From Sphingobacteriales bacterium (GTDB taxonomy: Bacteria > Bacteroidota > Bacteroidia > Chitinophagales > Chitinophagaceae), in assembly GCA_016219985.1 (NCBI GenBank), contig JACRJO010000025.1:1-64000 (forward strand): a DNA stretch of 64,000 nucleotides, read 5' to 3'. The notes under the pieces were generated by a model. That model did not search any database and had not been told where the DNA came from. It saw only the letters and a program-made list of their open reading frames with translations. The translations under genes and the position numbers were made by a program. Position 1 is the first letter of the stretch; each line of letters opens with the position of its first letter. Shown piece by piece: positions 52,665 through 61,559 of the stretch.

Positions 52665-52828
52665 TAGCCTGCCTGCCGGACAGGCAGGTTTGTAGTCTGT
52701 AGTTTGTAGTTTGTAGTTCAGTGAGGCCTGACCCCGACCCGCTGCACCTGCTTAGCGGGGCGAGGGGGGTGATATTATTTGCAACCAGCATCCAGCATCC
52801 AGCATCCAGTATCCAGAATCCAGCATCA
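52651..52828. repeat. Composite of word arrays, CCTGCCTG palindrome and interspersed repeat copy 2
   Basis: In order: TTAGTAGCTAGTTAGTAG words; CCTGCCTG-CCGGA-CAGGCAGG (52668-52688); GTAGTCTGTAGTTTGTAGTT words (to about 52718); the ~50-bp interspersed element (52729-52783, blocks GACCCGCTGCACCTG, TTAGCGGGGCGAG, GGGTGATATTATTTG); and six near-copies of CCAGCAT (52782-52826). It overlaps the last bases of the protease gene and ends at the rnpB terminator. Confidence 0.7.
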
Positions 52829-52835
52829 AAAAAAA

Positions 52836-53212
52836 CTACAAGCCATAAGCCGGATTTTGTGACACATTTGCATGTGCGGCCTATCATTTATCTGTCCCGG
52901 CACTTACGCACCGGGCTCAATCTGCCTACCCTGTACCCCGACTGCTTTTCAGCAATCACGAACGAGCCGCCCTTAATGGGTACTATACGTGGCATTTCAG
53001 CATGCAAGGTTTACCCGCGAATGCTGTTACCAGCATAAGCCGTGGGCTCTTACCCCACGTTTTCAACTTTTCCGGAACATTGCTGCCCGGTAGTTATTTT
53101 CTGTGGCACTGTCTCTTCCTTCTCAGGAGCCGGCTCTTCACCGGTGCATCGCTCTTTGCTGTCCGGACTTTCCTCCCCTTCTTTGCAGAAAGAGCGATAG
53201 CCTGGCTTGTAG
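52836..53212 (-). ncRNA. rnpB: RNase P RNA (class A)
   Basis: About 377 nt. The conserved core block GAGGAAAGTCCGGAC is present near the 5' end (minus strand, about 53175-53161), and the matching 3' block ACAAAATCCGGCTTATGG lies at about 52858-52841. The two ends pair perfectly over 10 bp (CTACAAGCCA with TGGCTTGTAG) to form helix P1, which fixes the boundaries. Eight T residues follow immediately, as a terminator. This is the catalytic RNA that trims the 5' leader of pre-tRNAs together with RnpA. It lies 24 bp after the Smr-protein gene, possibly cotranscribed, but a separate promoter cannot be excluded. Confidence 0.96.
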
Positions 53213-53236
53213 CAACTGCAAAGGTAGAAATGTAAA

Positions 53237-54271
53237 TCAGTATTGGAAGAATATTTCTGTGGCCCCGTACCCGTAGGCCGGGTGATACCGGTTGACAAAG
53301 GATTTAACTTCCTTCTTCAGCCGGAGGATGTTATGGATTTCATCGCGGAGCTTACCCTCTCCCACCCCGTGAATAATGACCAGGGAGGGCTGGTGATGCA
53401 CGACGGCAAGATGATAAAATTTTTCAAAGGTCTTTAGCTGCAGGCTCATGATCTCGTAATTACTCATCCGCTTCCAGTCATCCGCCAGTTTCTCAATATG
53501 CAGGTCCACCACGCTGCGGGCCGGCTCCAGGTGCTGACGGGCTTTGGCCGCATCATATATCTTAAATCCCGCCGATGTTAATTTATTTTTCCACGAATTC
53601 TCCGCCTCAGCTATTTCCTCGTAAGTACGTACCGGGTAAGTCTCAAACAGCCGCTGGGAAAAAGTGGCCAGATTCTTTTGCTTCAGCTCTTCTATTCTGG
53701 CAAAAAGTTGTTTGGGTTTCAGGCGGACGGCCGCTTCGTAATGCGGGGCCATGTTTTTATCCGGTGTTACCAGGGTGAATTCAAAATCAAAACTCGGGCT
53801 GTCGTTCAGTTCCCCGAATTCAATATCATGCAGGTAAAAATCCTCAAAGGGCTGCACGGTGTTCTTCAGTTCGAAATCCGTCTTGCCGAAAAAATGAAGT
53901 TTATAAATAAAATGATAGGCTGTCCCGGTATGGTTGACCAGGTGCAGTTTGAGTTCCTCCACCACCAGGTCTCCGAACTCATCGTGATCCATTACCGGCA
54001 GAAAAGTCAGCCATACCCCGTCGGCCACCCGTTTGTTTTCCGGGTATTTTTCTTTCCGGATATCATCTATATATTTCTTATCCTTCTTTGAAGGCACGAT
54101 TTGCTTTTCGGTAAAGCGCTTAAAATAGGGAAAATCCACCTGGTCCTTGTATACCGGGAAGCTCACACCCTTTACATCCACCATCAGCATTTTATCATTG
54201 ATGATATCCACGATCCGGGCCTCTTCATTCGAATGCAGGATCAGTACGATATCCCCCACCTGGTATTTCAT
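53237..54271 (-). CDS. DUF2027 protein with C-terminal Smr domain
   Basis: A 344-aa, apparently cytosolic protein. The N-terminus (MKYQVGDIVLILHSNEEARIVDI) is an SH3/KOW-like DUF2027 segment, the middle (WLTFLPVMDHDEFGDLVVEELKLHLVNHTGTAYHF) is a beta-sandwich, and the C-terminus is a small MutS-related (Smr) domain with VDLHIEKL and LVIIHGVGEGKLRDEI. Smr domains bind or nick nucleic acids, and in other proteins act on stalled or colliding ribosomes; the role here is unproved. The ATG lies about 30 bp downstream of a TAAATTTG box (54300-54307). Confidence 0.88.
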   Translation of the reverse strand: MKYQVGDIVLILHSNEEARIVDIINDKMLMVDVKGVSFPVYKDQVDFPYFKRFTEKQIVPSKKDKKYIDDIRKEKYPENKRVADGVWLTFLPVMDHDEFGDLVVEELKLHLVNHTGTAYHFIYKLHFFGKTDFELKNTVQPFEDFYLHDIEFGELNDSPSFDFEFTLVTPDKNMAPHYEAAVRLKPKQLFARIEELKQKNLATFSQRLFETYPVRTYEEIAEAENSWKNKLTSAGFKIYDAAKARQHLEPARSVVDLHIEKLADDWKRMSNYEIMSLQLKTFEKFYHLAVVHHQPSLVIIHGVGEGKLRDEIHNILRLKKEVKSFVNRYHPAYGYGATEIFFQY

Positions 54272-54332
54272 GTGTTTGTTGATTTACAGAAACGAACAGC
54301 AAATTTACAAAAACAGGAACCCAATCAATAAA

Positions 54333-54364
54333 AAAAGAGCTGCCCGGTTCAGTACAGCTCTTTT
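54333..54364. terminator. Bidirectional terminator-like hairpin after the permease gene
   Basis: AAAAGAGCTG and CAGCTCTTTT arms (54333-54342, 54355-54364) with a 12-base loop, between the permease stop and the Smr gene's upstream region. Confidence 0.75.
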
Positions 54365-54382
54365 CCGGGGCATCATTTACGG

Positions 54383-56305
54383 TCAGGCGGCCGGATGGGA
54401 TAATTTGCTTTTCTTATTGCCATACAAGAAGTAAATGACCAGGCCAAACAGCAGCCATCCACCGAACCAAAGCCAATTGCTCAGTGACATGCCGGTCAGG
54501 AGGTACAGGCAGGTGCCTACTCCCAGCAACGGAATCAGGGAATAATTTTTTATAAATGCAAGAATGGCCAGGCTGATGATCAGCAGCCAGAATATAACCG
54601 TGGAGATTTTGGCTGTTTTACTTTGCAACGGATCGTTATTCCCGATGAATTTAGCAACAGCGAGGTATTTTTCTGCAGGAACAGGAGTTGAACGGACAAT
54701 ATCCGTAAGCCTGATAAATGACGAATCAGCATCGTTGCCTGAAACAAGGTACTGTTCAATATTTCCGGCAACCTGTGTGGTGTCCGTAAATTTTCCCGGT
54801 ATAATACCCGCAAGCGCCTCCACTTTTTTCTCAAATGAAAAGTCAACTTTCCCGGTGAAGTAATTTTTTGTAAATACGGTTACCAGCGTTACTGCAGCAA
54901 GAACCATTAAAGGGAATATCAGTTTGCCGTTGACATAAGGGATTGTAAACCTGCCCGGCACTTTCTCCTTCCGCGGGATCAGCAGCACCCCGCCGCATAC
55001 GAGGACAAACGCAAACAAAGTAGCGATACTGGTAAAATCAAGAACAAAGGTTTTATCCGTAAAAAGTATGGGAACACCCACGACCAGGCCCGTAACGATC
55101 GTGGCGAAAGAAGGGGTTTTAAATTTTGCATGGATCTTCTGAAAGACAGGGGGCATTAATCCATCCCGGCTCATGCTCATCCATATCCGGGGCTGGCCCA
55201 TCTGGAAAACCAGCAACACACTGGTCATGGCCACCACGGCACAAATAGAAACAAGGATCTGCATCCACCCGATATTGAGGTTCTGTGCTTCAAAGATGAA
55301 GGCCAGGGGATCGCCGACCCCGTCAAAATTCCTGTAATGCACGGCCCCGGTAAGCACCAGGGTCAGCAGGATATAAACGATCGTGCAAATAATGAGCGAA
55401 AGGATCATCCCCCTCGGCAGGTCCCGCTGGGGATTCTTGCTTTCTTCCGCCAGCACACTCACCGCGTCAAAACCGATATAAGCAAAAAACACACCGCTTA
55501 CGGCCATCATCACCCCGCTGAAGCCATTCGGCATAAAGGATTTTATTCCTGCCTCATTGGCCGGTGTCCAGTTAAAGGTCAGCCCGTTTGAAAATACCAG
55601 GTATCCTCCCACCAGGATCACGAGGGCCACAATCGCCAGTTTCAGGATCACCATTGCATTGCTGAAATTGCGGCTTTCCTTTATCCCCCTGTACACCAGG
55701 TAGGTGATCAGCAGGTTGATGACCAGGGCCGGCAAATCGAAGATCATGCGCAGGTTGCCGAGCATCGGGGCCGTATGCCAGGCATTTTTCAGTTCTTCGT
55801 TCGCACTGCCCTCCGCAATCGCCTTCTTTGCCTCAATATAACTGCAGGCGAGGTAATCCGGAATGTGAATATTGGTTTTATGCAGGAAAGAAGTAAAATA
55901 ATCGCTCCAGCTGAATGCCACATAAATATTACCGATGGAGTATTCCATGATCAGGGCCCAGCCAATGATCCAGGCAAACAGTTCCCCAAAGCTGGCATAA
56001 GCATACGTATAGGCGCTGCCGGCCACGGGGATGCGGCTGGCAAATTCAGAATAACAAAAAGCGGTAAATGCACAGGCAATACCGGTAATAATAAACAATA
56101 CCACCACCCCGGGTCCGCCATTAAACACGGCCCCGCCCAGGCTGCTGAAACTGCCGGCTCCAATGATGGCTGCAATGCCAAAAAAAGTAAGGTCCCTGAC
56201 CGTAAGCACCCTTTTTAAGCCGGAACCATGTGTATCACCAGCTGCGAGATGAGAATCGCCTACAATTTTGTCAATGGATTTGCGGCGGAACAAAGAATTG
56301 GCCAT
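54383..56305 (-). CDS. APC-superfamily amino-acid permease (cationic amino-acid transporter type)
   Basis: A 640-aa polytopic transporter with about 12-14 helices. The APC signatures are FFGIAAIIGAGSFSSLGGAV (helix 1 unwound region), SRIPVAGSAYTYAYASFGELFAWIIGWALIMEY and FFAYIGFDAVSVLAEESKNPQRDLPRG, the last typical of CAT-like permeases. A hydrophilic insert of about 100 residues (FEKKVEALAGIIPG…LQSKTAKIS) sits between late helices and is unusual for the family. Substrate unresolved; cationic amino acids are most often suggested for this subgroup. A TATTTTG box lies about 22 bp upstream of the ATG. Confidence 0.9.
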   Translation of the reverse strand: MANSLFRRKSIDKIVGDSHLAAGDTHGSGLKRVLTVRDLTFFGIAAIIGAGSFSSLGGAVFNGGPGVVVLFIITGIACAFTAFCYSEFASRIPVAGSAYTYAYASFGELFAWIIGWALIMEYSIGNIYVAFSWSDYFTSFLHKTNIHIPDYLACSYIEAKKAIAEGSANEELKNAWHTAPMLGNLRMIFDLPALVINLLITYLVYRGIKESRNFSNAMVILKLAIVALVILVGGYLVFSNGLTFNWTPANEAGIKSFMPNGFSGVMMAVSGVFFAYIGFDAVSVLAEESKNPQRDLPRGMILSLIICTIVYILLTLVLTGAVHYRNFDGVGDPLAFIFEAQNLNIGWMQILVSICAVVAMTSVLLVFQMGQPRIWMSMSRDGLMPPVFQKIHAKFKTPSFATIVTGLVVGVPILFTDKTFVLDFTSIATLFAFVLVCGGVLLIPRKEKVPGRFTIPYVNGKLIFPLMVLAAVTLVTVFTKNYFTGKVDFSFEKKVEALAGIIPGKFTDTTQVAGNIEQYLVSGNDADSSFIRLTDIVRSTPVPAEKYLAVAKFIGNNDPLQSKTAKISTVIFWLLIISLAILAFIKNYSLIPLLGVGTCLYLLTGMSLSNWLWFGGWLLFGLVIYFLYGNKKSKLSHPAA

Positions 56306-56372
56306 TGGTCAGTTGGTTTTGTTGATCAAAATAGGGAAAAAAAAGCAGTCGGGCTTATTTGATTGCCCACAA

Positions 56373-57338
56373 TCAGTGTTCCCGCTGCACCAGGAACTGC
56401 GCCAGCTCAGCCAGGGGTTTTTTCCGTTTGGACAACACCGCAATATCTTCGAGGTGATCCAGGGCTTCATCCAGGTATTTGTTTTTTAATTCCAGCGCCC
56501 ATTCGTCCACCCCGCAAGCCCGGAAGATGGCCAGTACCTTTTCAATCTTCCGCTCCTCATTGCCGGCCAATAAGCGGTCCAGTTCTTCCCGCTGCGCCGC
56601 ACCGGCTGTTTCCAGGGCATGGATCAGCAGGAATGTTTTTTTATTTGACAGGATATCGCCCCCCACCTGTTTGCCGAATTTCTGCGGATCGCCAAACGCA
56701 TCCAGGTAATCATCCTGCACCTGGAAGGCAATGCCCAGTTTGCGGCCGAACTCGTACAACAGGTTCTGGTTTCTTTCGCCGGCCCCGCCGAGAATGGAAC
56801 CCATTTTGAGACTGGCCGCCAGCAGTACCGATGTTTTCAGTTCGATCATCCGCAGGTAATCCCCGTGACTTACCCGGGGCCTTTTCTCGAAATCCATATC
56901 CCATTGCTGGCCCTCGCATACTTCCCGGGCTGTCTGGTTGAACAATTGCAGGATAGAGCGCAGGAAGCCGCCATCGATCTTACTGAGATGCTCATACGCT
57001 TTTACCAGCATCACATCCCCGGCCAGCAGGGCGGTGTTCTCCCCATATTTCACATGCACGGTTTCCATGCCCCGGCGCAACGGGGCCTTATCCATTATAT
57101 CATCATGAATCAGGGTGAAATTGTGAAAGAGTTCCACGGCCGCGGCCAGTTCCCAGGCATCCTCGCGGATCTCATCAAAGAGTTCATTGCCCATTAAACA
57201 CAATACCGGCCGCACCCGCTTGCCCCCGAGTTGCAGGAAATATTCATTGGGCTGGTACAGGGAAGCCGGTTCGGCGGGGAACCGGGCTTTATCAAAATAT
57301 AAAGCGAATTTCCGGGAGAGTAACTCAAAACTTTGCAT
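56373..57338 (-). CDS. Polyprenyl (geranyl/farnesyl/geranylgeranyl) diphosphate synthase
   Basis: A 321-aa trans-prenyltransferase. Both aspartate-rich motifs are present: LIHDDIMDKAPLRRG and FQVQDDYLDAFGDP, which bind Mg-diphosphate. Phe at the fifth position before the first motif (NFTLIHDD) suggests a short-to-medium chain product, but length cannot be fixed by eye. It supplies precursors for quinones, carotenoids or undecaprenyl phosphate. The start lies 12 bp after the RNase R stop, so it is cotranscribed with it. Confidence 0.92.
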   Translation of the reverse strand: MQSFELLSRKFALYFDKARFPAEPASLYQPNEYFLQLGGKRVRPVLCLMGNELFDEIREDAWELAAAVELFHNFTLIHDDIMDKAPLRRGMETVHVKYGENTALLAGDVMLVKAYEHLSKIDGGFLRSILQLFNQTAREVCEGQQWDMDFEKRPRVSHGDYLRMIELKTSVLLAASLKMGSILGGAGERNQNLLYEFGRKLGIAFQVQDDYLDAFGDPQKFGKQVGGDILSNKKTFLLIHALETAGAAQREELDRLLAGNEERKIEKVLAIFRACGVDEWALELKNKYLDEALDHLEDIAVLSKRKKPLAELAQFLVQREH

Positions 57339-57350
57339 AGGTCAAAATAA

Positions 57351-59372
57351 TTATCCTTTCCTTTTTTTCCGTTTTTGTCTTTCGGTCATCTCATCGGCCT
57401 GTTCACCGGTGACCACCCATTCATAATCCAGTTGCCGTTTACCCAGGTTAGCGCCCACCACTTTGATCATCACCTTGTCCCCCATCCTGAATTTCTGCCC
57501 GCTGCGGTGACCCTGCAGGCAGTACTCCGATTCCACATGCCTGAACTCATCATACTCCAGCAGGCTGTTTACGCTTACCAGTCCTTCGCATTTATGCGCT
57601 ACTGTTTCCACCCAGAACCCAAAGGAAGCCACCCCGCTGATCACTCCTTCAAATTCCTCCCCCAGGTAATTGCGCATGTACTGTACCTGTTTGTATTTAT
57701 TGGCGGCCCGCTCCGCTTCCATCGCGGCCCGTTCCCGTTCACTGGTATGTTTGCATTTTTCCTCCATCTTTTTATCCGGCTGAATGGAATTCGTCAGTAC
57801 CGCGAACAGGATCCGGTGCACCTGCACATCGGGATAACGCCGGATCGGGGAGGTAAAATGGCAATAATGCTCAAAGCCCAGGCCATAGTGTCCCACATTT
57901 TCAGTCGTGTACTTGGCCTTGGCCATGGTACGTATCCCCAGTTGTTCCAGTACGTGCTGCTCGGGCTTCCCGTGCACATCTTTTAACAACTGGTTGAAGG
58001 AAGCCGCGATCGCATCCGGGGAAGAGGTATCAAACTTGTGGCCGAATTTTTTGGCGAATGCCGCAAAGGGAACCAGCTTTTCCTCATCCGGATCATCGTG
58101 CGTACGGTAGGGAAAAGGAAGGGGTTTGTTGCTAACTTTCAATTTGGAGATATTTTCCGCCACGGTGCGGTTGGCCAGCAGCATGTATTCTTCGATCAGC
58201 TGGTGAGCTTCCTTACTTTCCTTGATCATAATGCCGATGGGATCGCCTTTCTCATCCAGTTTAAAGCGCACTTCCTGGGAAGAAAAATTAATCGCCCCGT
58301 TATTAAATCTTTTTTTACGCAGGCGCTGGGCCATATCATTCAGGGTCAGTATCTCTTCCGCATGCAGGCCGGCTTTTTCCTCGATGATGGACTGCACTTC
58401 CTCATACGTAAACCGGTGATCCGAGTGAATGACGGTCTTTCCCAGCCAGTATTGCTTGACCTCCGCTTTGGCATTCACCTGGAAAATGGCGGAGAAGGTC
58501 AGTTTATCTTCATGGGGACGCAGGGAACAGAGCACATTGGAAATATGTTCCGGCAGCATGGGATTCACCCGGTCCGGCAAATACACGGAAGTAGCCCGGC
58601 CATAGGCTTCCTTGTCCAGGTCCGTGTCAGGCTCCAGGTAATGACTTACATCCGCGATATGGATACCAATCTCGAAATAACCGTTCTTCAGTTTGCGGAA
58701 AGAGATCGCGTCATCAAAATCCTTTGCATCCGCCGGGTCAATGGTGATGGTAAATATTTCCCGGATATCTTTTCTTTTTTTAAATTCTTCCGCCCCGATC
58801 ACATCGGGAATACGGGCCGCCACTTCCAGAGCTTCGTCCGAAAATTGCAAAGGGAACCCCGCATCCAGCAGGATCTCTTTCATGGCTGCGTCATTGCTGT
58901 TTTCCGCATCCAGTACCGTTACCACTTCACCCGTAGGTCTTTTATTCCCGTCCTTCTCCCATTCCAGCAAACGCACCACCACCCGGTCGCCGTCTTTGGC
59001 CTTGCCGATGGCGGAAAGCGGGATAAAAATATCCGGCATGGGTTTATCGGCTTCCGACAGGAAAAAGGCAAAGCCTTTATTCATTTGCAATTCCCCGATG
59101 AATTCCGTCCGCTTGCGCTGTAATACGTCTCTCACCACCCCCTGCAGGCGGCGCCCGCTGCCAAAGGATTCTTTGACCGCCACTTTTACCGTGTCTCCAT
59201 GCAGGGCAGTATTAAAATCCTGCGGGCGGACCATGATATCCGCTTCCATCCCCTCCACCGTAACAAAACCCATTCCTGAACGGGTAATATCGAGAACCCC
59301 GTTCACCACCCGGCTATGTGACGGCCGGGTCCGTTCATTTATCTTTTTCTTTTTTGAATTTTTTCTTCCCAT
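57351..59372 (-). CDS. rnr: Ribonuclease R (RNB-family 3'-5' exoribonuclease)
   Basis: A 673-aa hydrolytic exonuclease that degrades structured RNA. It has N-terminal cold-shock-like domains (SGMGFVTVEGMEADIMVRPQDFN; NKGFAFFLSEADKPMPDIFIP), the RNB catalytic core with the Asp cluster ITIDPADAKDFDDAIS and YLEPDTDLDKEAYGRATSVYLPDRV, and a C-terminal S1 domain (FEGVISGVASFGFWVE). Both termini are Lys/Arg-rich. It is shorter than the E. coli protein because N- and C-terminal extensions are reduced. It lies 6 bp after lpxK. Confidence 0.95.
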   Translation of the reverse strand: MGRKNSKKKKINERTRPSHSRVVNGVLDITRSGMGFVTVEGMEADIMVRPQDFNTALHGDTVKVAVKESFGSGRRLQGVVRDVLQRKRTEFIGELQMNKGFAFFLSEADKPMPDIFIPLSAIGKAKDGDRVVVRLLEWEKDGNKRPTGEVVTVLDAENSNDAAMKEILLDAGFPLQFSDEALEVAARIPDVIGAEEFKKRKDIREIFTITIDPADAKDFDDAISFRKLKNGYFEIGIHIADVSHYLEPDTDLDKEAYGRATSVYLPDRVNPMLPEHISNVLCSLRPHEDKLTFSAIFQVNAKAEVKQYWLGKTVIHSDHRFTYEEVQSIIEEKAGLHAEEILTLNDMAQRLRKKRFNNGAINFSSQEVRFKLDEKGDPIGIMIKESKEAHQLIEEYMLLANRTVAENISKLKVSNKPLPFPYRTHDDPDEEKLVPFAAFAKKFGHKFDTSSPDAIAASFNQLLKDVHGKPEQHVLEQLGIRTMAKAKYTTENVGHYGLGFEHYCHFTSPIRRYPDVQVHRILFAVLTNSIQPDKKMEEKCKHTSERERAAMEAERAANKYKQVQYMRNYLGEEFEGVISGVASFGFWVETVAHKCEGLVSVNSLLEYDEFRHVESEYCLQGHRSGQKFRMGDKVMIKVVGANLGKRQLDYEWVVTGEQADEMTERQKRKKRKG

Positions 59373-59378
59373 ATCATC

Positions 59379-60452
59379 TTACTCCTCTTTTTTAAAATTA
59401 TTAATAAAATCAGCCACCCGCCTGTCAAAAGCGGGGCCCTCGTCAAACAAAAACCGGTGACGCACCGGCACCACGTAAAAAGGCAGTTCCCGGATCTCGC
59501 CGGTGAACTTCAGCAGGCGCACCGCGTCTTTTTCCGTGGTCAGGATCACTTTATCCCGGGCCGCCAGTCTTTGAAATGACTGCCGGATCTCCCGGAGATC
59601 ATCGATCGTGAAAATATGATGATCCGCATATTGTATCATCTGGTAGGTATTGCTGTGCTCTTCCAGCAGTTTTTTCAAAGGGCGGGGATTCGCGATCCCG
59701 GTTACCAGCAATATATCCACTTTTTTATCCAACCCCCTTTCCTCCTTTGTAATGATATGATAAGGCCGGCTGTATTCAATGGCCGTAAAAAAAATTTGCT
59801 GCCCGGGCAGGGGACGGATCTCCTGTACCAGTTTTTTCCGTTCTGCCTCATCCAGGTCTTTCCGGCATTTGGTCACCACAATTATATCCGCTCTTTTATA
59901 CCCGCTCTTCAGGTCCCGCAGGTCACCGGTGGGCAGGTAAAAATCACGGGTAAACAAATTATTATAATCCGTCAGCAGGATATTCAGACCAGCCCGTACG
60001 GAACGGTGCTGGAAGGCATCGTCCAGGATGATGACCTCTGTACCGGGGCGGTCGTGCAACAATTGCGGAATAGCTTCGATCCGTTCTTCACCCACGGCTA
60101 CCGGTACCCCCGGAAATTTCAGGTGAAACTGCATCGGTTCGTCCCCGATATCAAGGGCTGAACTTTGATCATTAGCCAGGGCATAGCCCCTTGTTTTCCT
60201 CTTATAGCCCCGGCTCAGGGTGGCGATGCGGAACCTGTCTTTTAATAACGCCACCAGGTATTCCACCATGGGTGACTTGCCGGTTCCGCCCACGGAAAGA
60301 TTGCCCACACAGATCAGCGGCAGCCCGAAGGAGGTGGATCCGAAGATCTTTTTATCGAACATCCAGTTGCGGATCCCGATCACCCCCCAGTACAACAGGG
60401 CAAAAGGCAATAAAAAAATCCGGAAAGACTTGAGAAAAAAGTTAGAAAACAT
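59379..60452 (-). CDS. lpxK: Tetraacyldisaccharide 4'-kinase
   Basis: A 357-aa membrane-associated kinase that phosphorylates the lipid A precursor at the 4' position. The N-terminal hydrophobic helix is followed by the Walker A motif VGNLSVGGTGKSPMVEYL; DEPMQFHLKFPGVPVAVGEERIE and EVIILDDAFQHRSV (Walker B-like) are typical. Its presence fits a Gram-negative LPS-making organism. The gene overlaps the cyclo-ligase gene by 11 bp. Confidence 0.95.
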   Translation of the reverse strand: MFSNFFLKSFRIFLLPFALLYWGVIGIRNWMFDKKIFGSTSFGLPLICVGNLSVGGTGKSPMVEYLVALLKDRFRIATLSRGYKRKTRGYALANDQSSALDIGDEPMQFHLKFPGVPVAVGEERIEAIPQLLHDRPGTEVIILDDAFQHRSVRAGLNILLTDYNNLFTRDFYLPTGDLRDLKSGYKRADIIVVTKCRKDLDEAERKKLVQEIRPLPGQQIFFTAIEYSRPYHIITKEERGLDKKVDILLVTGIANPRPLKKLLEEHSNTYQMIQYADHHIFTIDDLREIRQSFQRLAARDKVILTTEKDAVRLLKFTGEIRELPFYVVPVRHRFLFDEGPAFDRRVADFINNFKKEE

Positions 60453-61011
60453 AAACTGATTCAGGCGTAATACAAAGATTTAAAGGTACGTCAAATTCAT
60501 GCTTATCCCTGATTTGCCCGACGGGCTCAAAATACGAGAACCCGATCTTCAGGCAATCCGTACGGCAATCCGCCAGGAAGCGGTCATAAAATCCTTTTCC
60601 ATAACCCACCCGGTACCCCTGCTGATCCAGGGCCAGTAAGGGTACAAAGACCATATCCAGGTTACCCGGCTCCGTGATAGCCGTTCCCTGGGGTTCATAG
60701 ACGCCAAAACTGTTCTTTTCAAAAAGGGTTTCTGTTCCTGCTGTCACGGCTTCCATTGTTCCGGTCAGCTGATCAATCCGGGGATACGCCACTTTCAGCT
60801 CCGGGTTCCTGAATTCCATAAAATCCGTGAAGAGATGCACATTGGGTTCCTGTTGTTCCTCCATCGGCCAGTAGGAAAACAAGGACCGGATAAAAGGGAT
60901 CGCTGCCTGCTGGAACTGAATAAGCAGGAGGTCATCCAGTTTGCCCCGCTCCGCAGCCGGGAGGGCATTTCTTTTTTCCCTGTATAATTTTCGTAATTCT
61001 TTTTTTGTCAT
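60442..61011 (-). CDS. 5-formyltetrahydrofolate cyclo-ligase
   Basis: A 189-aa enzyme converting 5-formyl-THF to 5,10-methenyl-THF with ATP. The N-terminal basic helix (KKELRKLYREKRNALPAAER) and the conserved RVGYGKGFYDRFL phosphate/folate loop identify the family. Its start lies 2 bp after rsmD; its end overlaps lpxK, so it is part of the same operon. Confidence 0.93.
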   Translation of the reverse strand: MTKKELRKLYREKRNALPAAERGKLDDLLLIQFQQAAIPFIRSLFSYWPMEEQQEPNVHLFTDFMEFRNPELKVAYPRIDQLTGTMEAVTAGTETLFEKNSFGVYEPQGTAITEPGNLDMVFVPLLALDQQGYRVGYGKGFYDRFLADCRTDCLKIGFSYFEPVGQIRDKHEFDVPLNLCITPESVYVF

Positions 61012-61013
61012 GC

Positions 61014-61559
61014 TCAGTCCCTGTTCTCTACAAAAGTAGAGAATACCGTGGTACCGTAATTGCGTTCTGTCTTAAAGAAAGGATATGTTTTGTAATCATT
61101 CCGGGGAGTATGTTCCAGTACAAACCAGCCGCCTTTTTTGAGGAGTTGCTTTTCAAAGACCAGCCGGGGCAGGTCATCTATATTGGCCAGGGCATAGGGA
61201 GGTCCCGCAAAAATAAAATCAAACCGGTCCGTGCATTGCTGCATGAACTTAAACACATCCATTTTGATGATCCTGAAATTTTCCAGTCTCAATGCAGCCG
61301 CCGTTTTTTTTATAAACTCGTACATGGCTGTATCCTTCTCCACAATGGTCAGGTCCGGTACCCCGCGGGAAGCCAGTTCATAACTGATACTCCCGGTCCC
61401 CCCGAAGAGGTCCAGGGTTTTCAGCTCTTCAAAATCCAGGTTATGCTGCAACACATTGAAGAGCCCTTCCTTCGCGATATCCGTGGTAGGCCTTGTATAA
61501 GGCATATTCGAAGGCGGGTTGAATTTCCGGCCGCCATATTCCCCTCCTATGATGCGCAT
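61014..61559 (-). CDS. rsmD: 16S rRNA (guanine966-N2)-methyltransferase
   Basis: A 181-aa SAM-dependent methyltransferase modifying G966 of 16S rRNA. The opening MRIIGGEYGGRKF and RPTTDIAKEGLFNVLQ, the SAM loop LDLFGGTGSISYELASRG and the catalytic tetrapeptide-like AGPPYAL (usually DPPY) identify it. Ala-Gly replaces the Asp of the usual motif, a variation seen in some Bacteroidota homologues. It overlaps DUF3822 by 13 bp. Confidence 0.93.
   Translation of the reverse strand: MRIIGGEYGGRKFNPPSNMPYTRPTTDIAKEGLFNVLQHNLDFEELKTLDLFGGTGSISYELASRGVPDLTIVEKDTAMYEFIKKTAAALRLENFRIIKMDVFKFMQQCTDRFDFIFAGPPYALANIDDLPRLVFEKQLLKKGGWFVLEHTPRNDYKTYPFFKTERNYGTTVFSTFVENRD

Noticed and set aside
53002..53235. 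Open frames on both strands over 52836-53212
   Set aside because: The region is clearly RNase P RNA (paired ends and both conserved core blocks), so these frames are not genes.
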